From an archaeon (GTDB lineage Archaea > Thermoplasmatota > Thermoplasmata > Methanomassiliicoccales > Methanomethylophilaceae): DNA of 8,344 bases. A model generated the notes under the pieces. The model saw nothing but the letters and a program-made list of their open reading frames with translations. It did no database searches and was not told the DNA's origin. The translations under genes and the position numbers were made by a program. The stretch spans positions 1 to 8,344 of the forward strand of contig JAKSHV010000041.1 in NCBI GenBank assembly GCA_024399225.1, in the 5' to 3' direction. This document shows, piece by piece, positions 1-3,358 of the stretch. The number at the start of each line of letters is the position of its first letter. The stretch's first letter is position 1.

Positions 1-158
1 ACGACGCTCTGAATGTTTCCTTCAAGAACGGGATCCTCGGTGTCGACGTAAATGCCCTTGGCTCCGAGAGCCCTGGAAGAGAGTGCTACATGGGTAGTGA
101 CACGTTTGTCCCTCTCGGGGCGGTGTCCGATCCTCATGATGTAAATGTTGTTGGACAT
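1..158 (-). CDS. trm56: tRNA (cytidine(56)-2'-O)-methyltransferase Trm56, N-terminal part
   Basis: Partial gene: the first 52 codons are present and the rest lies beyond position 1. Trm56 is a SPOUT-class enzyme that puts a 2'-O-methyl group on C56 in the T-loop of archaeal tRNAs, using S-adenosylmethionine. The visible protein begins MSNNIYIMRIGHRPERDKR; the run R9-I-G-H-R-P-E-R-D-K-R-V-T-T-H-V24 followed by a SSRALGAKG segment matches the conserved N-terminal signature of this archaeal family. The ATG is one base after the TGA of the upstream regulator gene (TGAtATG), so the two are very likely co-transcribed and translationally coupled; the end of the upstream gene contains a GATGAGTGAT stretch that could act as ribosome binding site. 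Family membership is by recognition of the signature; the catalytic C-terminal half cannot be inspected. Confidence 0.88.
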   Translation of the reverse strand, partial: MSNNIYIMRIGHRPERDKRVTTHVALSSRALGAKGIYVDTEDPVLEGNIQSV

Positions 159-159
159 A

Positions 160-657
160 TCACTCATCTTTGATGGGTTCAATCCTGTGACCGCGATAGT
201 CCATCTTGACGGACCTGCGGACAAGGCTCTTGAGCATGGTGGAAGAAAGACCGAGAGCCTCTGCGACGTCGCCGGAGAACTTTCCGGTACCGACCTGCTC
301 GAGGATCTTTCCTTCAATGATGGCGTACTCTTCCTCACTCATCATAGCGGCTGCGAGAACATCGCTGATCTCGTAAACAGGCCACTGTGCGTTGATGTTG
401 AATGAAGTATAGTAAGTGTGATAGGACTTCTCGGGATAGTTTCCGTTGGTAGAGAGCCAGCGGGTCTCGACAAGTTTCATCTTCTCAAAGAAGATGGTTG
501 CTTCCCTTCCCTCGGGACCGAATTTCTTTTCGATCTCGTCAGCGGTTTTCCACTCGAGGGTCACCTCTTTCAGAACATCCCTTTTGACGGGGGTGTCCAC
601 CGCCCTGAGCATAGGGACTAACTCAGAGGGCTCGTTGATGACCTTAATTCTGTTCAT
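160..657 (-). CDS. Predicted transcriptional regulator with two HTH-like segments (ArsR-like)
   Basis: A 165-aa protein counted from the ATG at 657. Residues about 12-86 look like an ArsR-type winged helix: helices around LVPMLRAV and VKRDVLKEV, a TADEIEKKFG recognition unit, then a wing around 65-86 rich in Trp and Tyr. A second helical unit near the C-terminus (GKFSGDVAEALGLSSTMLKS) also looks like helix-turn-helix. There are no Cys residues for metal sensing, no membrane segment and no signal peptide. The reading frame also allows a GTG at 663, but an AT-rich TATA-like element at 679-687 sits about 26 nt before the ATG at 657, the spacing of a leaderless archaeal transcript, so I prefer the ATG. 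It is the first gene of a two-gene unit with trm56. The target is unknown; autoregulation or control of the divergent small-protein gene is possible but only inferred. Confidence 0.72.
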   Translation of the reverse strand: MNRIKVINEPSELVPMLRAVDTPVKRDVLKEVTLEWKTADEIEKKFGPEGREATIFFEKMKLVETRWLSTNGNYPEKSYHTYYTSFNINAQWPVYEISDVLAAAMMSEEEYAIIEGKILEQVGTGKFSGDVAEALGLSSTMLKSLVRRSVKMDYRGHRIEPIKDE

Positions 658-678
658 GTCCACCTATATGGCCATTCT

Positions 679-687
679 AAAATATAA
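679..687 (-). promoter_or_regulatory. TATA box for the regulator-trm56 unit
   Basis: On the minus strand this reads TTATATTTT. Its centre is about 26 nt upstream of the ATG at 657, which predicts a leaderless mRNA starting at or next to that ATG. A second AT-rich stretch, TATTTAAAA on the minus strand (706-714), lies further upstream and could be an alternative. Confidence 0.5.
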
Positions 688-721
688 GGGTTGAGCAGAA
701 ATCTGTTTTAAATAGTAGAAG

Positions 722-748
722 TACAGAGAGGAATATCCTCTACAGAGA
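722..748. repeat. Direct repeat TACAGAGA x2 around an inverted repeat
   Basis: The octamer TACAGAGA occurs at 722-729 and again at 741-748, 19 bp apart start to start. Between and overlapping them is the inverted repeat AGAGGA (727-732) with TCCTCT (736-741) around a 3-nt centre. The cluster lies in the 204-bp divergent gap between the regulator gene and the small Cys-rich gene, about 65 bp from one start and about 115 bp from the other. It looks like a regulator binding site, but no factor is known. I found no gene or recognisable RNA in the remainder of this gap (658-861). Confidence 0.4.
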
Positions 749-831
749 ACATAAGTATTCATATATTCATCCAATTAGAACGTGTATCAGGGTGCATCGG
801 CAGGCCTTGGCTGAGACCCATCATGCAAATC

Positions 832-839
832 TTTTAAAT
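832..839 (+). promoter_or_regulatory. TATA box for the 65-aa Cys-rich protein gene
   Basis: TTTTAAAT, with its centre 26-27 nt before the ATG at 862, the spacing for a leaderless archaeal transcript. This argues that an earlier in-frame ATG at 838 is not used, because it overlaps the promoter element itself. Confidence 0.6.
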
Positions 840-861
840 GGACCTCGCTAATAACCACCTA

Positions 862-1059
862 ATGAAGTTCGACAGGAAATCACCCCTTACTGCCTGCTTC
901 CAGTGCCTTAACTGCTACAAAACCTACAAAGCCAAAGGTCCTTCCAAAGAGGAACAGGATGTAGCTGAGCAGAAAGCTCTGGACTGCTGTGGATCCTTCA
1001 TTCAGGGATTCTACGTAAACTACAGAAGGTGGGGAATCCAGAAGTGGTACGGCAGGTAA
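862..1059 (+). CDS. Small cysteine-rich protein, function unknown
   Basis: A 65-aa protein that I cannot assign to a family. It has five cysteines: C12, C15 and C18 in a C-x2-C-x2-C run (LTACFQCLNC), and an adjacent pair C42-C43 (DCCGSF). The tail is basic and aromatic, ending YRRWGIQKWYGR. The Cys pattern suggests a bound metal, either zinc or an iron-sulfur cluster. The N-terminal run resembles the first ferredoxin-like motif of the HdrD encoded downstream (LTACVQCGYC), except that the fourth Cys of the classic C-x2-C-x2-C-x3-C motif is Tyr22 here. No signal peptide or membrane helix is seen, so it is probably cytosolic. The start was chosen because a TATA box lies 26-27 nt upstream of ATG 862 and no Shine-Dalgarno precedes it. 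It is divergent from the regulator-trm56 unit and followed by a hairpin and a T-rich run, so it is probably monocistronic. Confidence 0.72.
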   Translation: MKFDRKSPLTACFQCLNCYKTYKAKGPSKEEQDVAEQKALDCCGSFIQGFYVNYRRWGIQKWYGR

Positions 1060-1085
1060 ATGCCGTACTCGGTTCCACCCTTTGA

Positions 1086-1140
1086 GGGCTACAGTGATCT
1101 GTAGCTCCCATTTACCTATTTTAGTTGATACTTTCTTTTT
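1086..1140 (+). terminator. Hairpin and T-rich tract after the Cys-rich gene
   Basis: GCTACAG (1088-1094), loop TGAT, then CTGTAGC (1099-1105), extended by a G-U and a G-C pair at its base (1086-1107). About 25 nt further on comes CTTTCTTTTT (1131-1140). The U-rich run is the likely archaeal termination signal, with the stem-loop as 3' end structure. Confidence 0.5.
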
Positions 1141-1162
1141 AATTTGTAATATTACTGTGCCG

Positions 1163-1172
1163 TGCTATAGCA
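1163..1172. promoter_or_regulatory. Palindrome TGCTATAGCA upstream of the HTH gene
   Basis: A perfect 10-bp palindrome. It lies about 10-20 bp downstream of the only plausible TATA-like stretch (TTGTAATATTA, about 1145-1155) and 35 bp before the HTH gene start, so it would sit just before the predicted transcription start. This is a fitting place for an operator, perhaps autoregulatory. Promoter assignment here is weak. Confidence 0.3.
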
Positions 1173-1193
1173 TAACATTATCAATCGCAAATC

Positions 1194-1209
1194 CATTGGG
1201 AATCCAATG
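1194..1209 (+). promoter_or_regulatory. Hairpin that encloses the HTH gene's start codon
   Basis: CATTGG (1194-1199), loop GAAT, CCAATG (1204-1209) form a perfect 6-bp stem. The ATG start codon (1207-1209) makes up the last three bases of the 3' arm, and the only GGG near the start (1198-1200) is in the 5' arm and loop. If transcription starts upstream, the start codon would be partly hidden in the mRNA. Confidence 0.35.
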
Positions 1210-1515
1210 AGCGGAGAGATGTTTTCTGGAACACTCGAGGAGATGGCACTTATCGAACGCCACATCCTCATGCTTAAGGCTACCAAAGAGAACCAGCCCG
1301 TAGGCATCATCAAACTGTCCGAACTTCTCGATATCCCCAAGCACAAGGTCCGTTATTCGCTCAGACTTCTCGAAAGGGATGGGCTGATCGTCGCAACCCA
1401 GGACGGAGCCATTGTCACTGAAAAATATGAGCAGTTCATGAACGAACTCTCCGAAAAGCTCGACCAGATCATCAATAGGGTCAACGAAATCCGCGACGAA
1501 GTCACCGGAGAATAA
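1207..1515 (+). CDS. Small winged-helix DNA-binding protein
   Basis: A 102-aa protein. Residues about 14-70 form a winged helix: helix IERHILMLKATKEN, then VGIIKLSELLDIPKHKVRYSLRLLERDGLI, where a helix-turn-helix with recognition helix about 44-57 leads into the strand-turn-strand IVATQDGAIVTEK as the wing. Residues about 72-99 are a charged amphipathic helix with heptad-like Leu, Ile and Val (LSEKLDQIINRVNEIRDEV), probably a dimerisation coiled coil. This layout is that of small archaeal transcription factors of the MarR/Lrp-like winged-helix type; I cannot name the exact family. No Cys or ligand domain is present, so it may be constitutive or partner-controlled. It stands alone between two terminator-like hairpins. 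No strong Shine-Dalgarno is present; the start codon lies within a hairpin (1194-1209). The tRNA-Asn promoter begins directly after its terminator. Confidence 0.75.
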   Translation: MSGEMFSGTLEEMALIERHILMLKATKENQPVGIIKLSELLDIPKHKVRYSLRLLERDGLIVATQDGAIVTEKYEQFMNELSEKLDQIINRVNEIRDEVTGE

Positions 1516-1521
1516 CTTTTG

Positions 1522-1575
1522 GTCTAATAAGAGGGGGAGGGAGCAATCCCTTCTCCTTATTAGACATAACTTTTT
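1522..1575 (+). terminator. Strong terminator hairpin after the HTH gene
   Basis: GTCTAATAAG (1522-1531) pairs perfectly with CTTATTAGAC (1556-1565). Inner G-rich and pyrimidine-rich segments (GGGGGAGGG against CCCTTCTC) extend the stem with a small irregularity and the loop is around AGCAAT. A TTTTT run follows at 1571-1575. That same T run is the start of the TATA box for the tRNA-Asn gene. Confidence 0.7.
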
Positions 1576-1580
1576 ATATT
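1571..1580 (+). promoter_or_regulatory. TATA box of tRNA-Asn
   Basis: TTTTTATATT, centred about 27 nt before the first base of the tRNA at 1603, the normal archaeal spacing. Confidence 0.65.
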
Positions 1581-1602
1581 GGCGTACATTGGCTGGAAGT
1601 AA

Positions 1603-1678
1603 GCCGTTGTAGCTCAGTCGGTAGAGCGTGTGACTGTTAATCACAAGGTCCACGGTTCGATCCCGTGCGACGGCGCCA
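1603..1678 (+). tRNA. tRNA-Asn (anticodon GUU)
   Basis: A complete cloverleaf. The acceptor stem GCCGTTG pairs with CGACGGC (one U-G pair). The D arm is GCTC/GAGC. The anticodon stem TGTGA/TCACA encloses the loop CTGTTAA with anticodon GTT at 1636-1638. The T arm contains TTCGATC. The discriminator base is G (1675) and the CCA end is encoded (1676-1678). There is no intron. TTTTT directly follows at 1679-1683 as the likely terminator. It has its own TATA box at 1571-1580. Confidence 0.96.
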
Positions 1679-1761
1679 TTTTTCATTTCAACTTGATGGC
1701 TTCTGCATAGACTTTTCAGCCGTTAATTATCTGATAGGAATCACAGTCTGGCACTGTCAAA

Positions 1762-1779
1762 GATTGTTTGAAAACAATC
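1762..1779. repeat. Inverted repeat between the two tRNA genes
   Basis: GATTGTTT (1762-1769), GA, AAACAATC (1772-1779) is a perfect 8-bp inverted repeat. It is followed by a 10-bp palindrome CGATTAATCG at 1788-1797. Both are in the 164-bp gap 1679-1842, in which I see no gene. They could be protein sites or a short structured transcript; nothing identifies either. Confidence 0.35.
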
Positions 1780-1810
1780 ACAAGATCCGATTAATCGCAG
1801 CACTGATACG

Positions 1811-1817
1811 TTTTTAT
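1811..1817 (+). promoter_or_regulatory. TATA box of the CAU tRNA gene
   Basis: TTTTTAT, centred about 29 nt upstream of the tRNA start at 1843. Spacing and sequence parallel the tRNA-Asn promoter. Confidence 0.55.
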
Positions 1818-1821
1818 CCGA

Positions 1822-1841
1822 TGTGGGACTATAGTGCCACA
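1822..1841. promoter_or_regulatory. 20-bp near-palindrome at the CAU tRNA transcription start
   Basis: The arms TGTGG (1822-1826) and CCACA (1837-1841) flank the 8-bp palindrome ACTATAGT (1828-1835), with one G/G mismatch on each side (1827, 1836): 18 of 20 positions are symmetric. It fills the space between the TATA box and the first base of the tRNA, where a bound protein would block initiation. Confidence 0.35.
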
Positions 1842-1842
1842 G

Positions 1843-1919
1843 GGGCTCATAGCTTAGCTAGGTAGAGCGTCGGACTCATAATCCGATGGCCACCGGTTCA
1901 AATCCGGTTGGGCCCACCA
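1843..1919 (+). tRNA. tRNA with anticodon CAU (elongator Met, or Ile2)
   Basis: A complete cloverleaf. The acceptor GGGCTCA pairs with TGGGCCC (one U-G). The D arm is GCTT/GAGC. The anticodon stem TCGGA/TCCGA encloses CTCATAA, with CAT at 1877-1879. The T arm is CCGG TTCAAAT CCGG-like. The discriminator is A (1916) and CCA is encoded at 1917-1919. No intron. The anticodon stem lacks the three consecutive G-C pairs of initiator tRNAs, so this is not the initiator. Elongator Met and the isoleucine tRNA that carries agmatidine at C34 cannot be separated from the anticodon alone; I lean to elongator Met without strong reason. Confidence 0.93.
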
Positions 1920-1948
1920 CTCTTTCTGAATCCTTTGTGGTATAAGTC

Positions 1949-2011
1949 AACGGCAAAACATCATCAAATGCTGGAAACACGCCGTTTCTAACGTTTTTTC
2001 TATATCCAGCA
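1949..2011 (+). other. Interleaved inverted repeats upstream of hdrD (possible pseudoknot)
   Basis: AACGGC (1949-1954) pairs with GCCGTT (1981-1986), and TGCTGGA (1969-1975) pairs with TCCAGCA (2005-2011). The pairs interleave in the order A-B-A'-B', the arrangement of an H-type pseudoknot. A TTTTTT run (1994-1999) lies in the last loop. This occupies much of the 200-bp gap between the CAU tRNA and hdrD, in which I see no coding gene. It might be coincidence, a 3' trailer of the tRNA transcript, or a small RNA. Confidence 0.25.
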
Positions 2012-2032
2012 ATACTGACTTTCTCGAAAGAC

Positions 2033-2097
2033 TTAAAATAGCAAGTCACTTGTTCACCTTTATCTATAAAGAAGAGAGGACAGTACATTGTCCCTCT
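2033..2097 (+). promoter_or_regulatory. hdrD promoter region with palindromes
   Basis: There are two TATA candidates, TTAAAATA (2033-2040) and CTATAAA (2064-2070). Between them lies CAAGT-C-ACTTG (2042-2052), a perfect 11-bp palindrome. The upstream TATA candidate is also bracketed by GACTT (2030-2034) and AAGTC (2043-2047). Downstream, AGAGGACA (2075-2082) pairs with TGTCCCTCT (2089-2097) with one bulged base. The downstream TATA predicts a start near 2093-2095 and a leader of about 26 nt; the upstream one predicts a leader of about 55 nt that includes the hairpin. Confidence 0.45.
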
Positions 2098-2119
2098 GCT
2101 TTTGTGGGAAGGTATTAGA

Positions 2120-3307
2120 ATGGCCGTATGGAAAATCCCTCACATTGAACAAGCACTCACCGCCTGCGTACAGTGCGGATACTGCATTTCTGTCTGTCAG
2201 GCACACAACCAGACTCCTTGGGAGTCCGTTACCCCCAGGGGAAAAATCTACTATCTCAACCAGATCAACGTCTCCGGACCTCTTGACAAACCCCTGAAAA
2301 GGGAGGTTTCCCTCAGCCCCTACTTTGTCGACGCAGTCTACAAATGTACCGGATGCGGAAACTGTGAGGTCGTCTGCCACGCAAAGATTCCCCTCGTAGA
2401 ACTCTGGGAAATGGTTAGGACCTGGCTCGTAGAGTGCAAGGTCGGACCCCTTTCTGCACACCAGGCAATGTTCAACGGAATCGCAAAGAACCACAACCCC
2501 TACGGTGGAGACCAGAAACACCGTGGAGACTGGTGGCCCGCAGAGATCCCCAAGGCAGAAGTCCCCGATGTCATCCTCTTCGCAGGATGCACTGGATCCT
2601 TCAGGCAGCAGCAGGTCCCCCAGACCGCAGCCCGTGTCCTCGCCAGGGCCGGATGCAAGATGAACATCCTCGGAGCAGACGAATGGTGCTGCACCTCTCC
2701 TCTCCTCAGGACCGGAAACGACACCCTCACCATCGATGCCGCAGAGCACATGGTCGAGAAGGCAGACGGTATGGGAGCAAAGGACATCGTCATGGCATGT
2801 TCCGGATGCTTCAAGACCATCTCCACTGACTTCGGAAAGTACTACGCCCAGATGGGTCAGCAGTGCTACCACTTCACCCAGTACGCTGAGAAGATGATCA
2901 AGGAGAAGAAGCTCAAGATCCTTCAGCCCTTCGAGCACAAGATCACCTACCACGACCCCTGCCACCTCGGAAGGCACATGGGAGTCTACGATGCCCCCAG
3001 GAACATCCTCAAGGCAATCAAGGGAATCGAACTCATCGAGATGCCCAGGAACAGGGCCAACTCCATGTGCTGCGGAGCAGGTGGAGGATACAAGAGCCAG
3101 TTCAACAACTTCGCTGTCAGGATCGCATCCGACAGGGTCAGGGAAGCAGAGGAAACCGGTGCAGAGTACCTTGTCACCAGCTGTCCCTTCTGTGTAACCA
3201 ACCTCTCCCAGGGTGCAAAGGCAATCGGCTCCAAGATCAAGGTAGTCGATGTCTCCGACATCCTCCTGCAGGTCACCGCACCCGCAGAAGAACCCAAAGC
3301 AGAGTGA
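2120..3307 (+). CDS. hdrD: CoB-CoM heterodisulfide reductase subunit D (HdrD-type Fe-S protein)
   Basis: A 395-aa protein of normal HdrD length. HdrD reduces the CoM-S-S-CoB heterodisulfide made in the last step of methanogenesis. The N-terminal part has two [4Fe-4S] motifs, C16-x2-C19-x2-C22-x3-C26 and C76-x2-C79-x2-C82-x3-C86. Two complete CCG modules follow: C157, C190-C191, C227-x2-C230 and C281, C317-C318, C355-x2-C358, the ligand pattern of the non-cubane clusters that carry out disulfide cleavage. No membrane helix is present. The start is ATG 2120, preceded by GGGAAGGT (2106-2113), the clearest ribosome binding site in the window; a TTG 18 nt earlier would overlap that site. Codons strongly favour C in third position, suggesting high expression. 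No hdrE, hdrA or hdrC is adjacent, so the electron donor is not shown; in Methanomassiliicoccales a soluble HdrD is proposed to work with an Fpo-like complex. A GlcF-like protein has the same architecture and cannot be fully excluded. Confidence 0.85.
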   Translation: MAVWKIPHIEQALTACVQCGYCISVCQAHNQTPWESVTPRGKIYYLNQINVSGPLDKPLKREVSLSPYFVDAVYKCTGCGNCEVVCHAKIPLVELWEMVRTWLVECKVGPLSAHQAMFNGIAKNHNPYGGDQKHRGDWWPAEIPKAEVPDVILFAGCTGSFRQQQVPQTAARVLARAGCKMNILGADEWCCTSPLLRTGNDTLTIDAAEHMVEKADGMGAKDIVMACSGCFKTISTDFGKYYAQMGQQCYHFTQYAEKMIKEKKLKILQPFEHKITYHDPCHLGRHMGVYDAPRNILKAIKGIELIEMPRNRANSMCCGAGGGYKSQFNNFAVRIASDRVREAEETGAEYLVTSCPFCVTNLSQGAKAIGSKIKVVDVSDILLQVTAPAEEPKAE

Positions 3308-3317
3308 AACCACTAAC

Positions 3318-3354
3318 TCCGGCGGGGCCCATTCTCCCCGCCGGATCACCTTTT
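3318..3354 (+). terminator. Terminator hairpin between hdrD and the helicase gene
   Basis: TCCGGCGGGG (3318-3327), 8-nt loop, CCCCGCCGGA (3336-3345) make a perfect 10-bp GC-rich stem, with TTTT at 3351-3354. It begins 11 nt after the hdrD stop and ends just before the helicase start codon at 3359. Confidence 0.65.
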
Positions 3355-3358
3355 GAAT

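Noticed and set aside
781..835. Possible box C/D guide RNA on the minus strand (ATGATGG ... CTGA)
   Set aside because: One C-like and one D-like box are present, but the internal D'/C' boxes do not fit, spacing to the D box is wrong and no terminal stem pairs.
838..861. Upstream ATG at 838 for the Cys-rich protein
   Set aside because: It overlaps the TATA box, so it would lie upstream of the transcription start.
1665..1865. A 66-codon open frame running from tRNA-Asn into the CAU tRNA
   Set aside because: It begins and ends inside tRNA genes and shows no protein-like features. The gap holds only promoter and repeat elements.
1876..2088. A 70-codon minus-strand frame ending in VGPTGFEPVAIGL
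   Set aside because: The characteristic GFEP peptide is the familiar false translation of a tRNA T-arm on the opposite strand.
2060..3349. A 429-codon open frame antisense to hdrD
   Set aside because: The true gene is clearly on the plus strand with full Cys motifs. The opposite frame is open because of the strong C-ending codon bias, and its product is of implausible composition.
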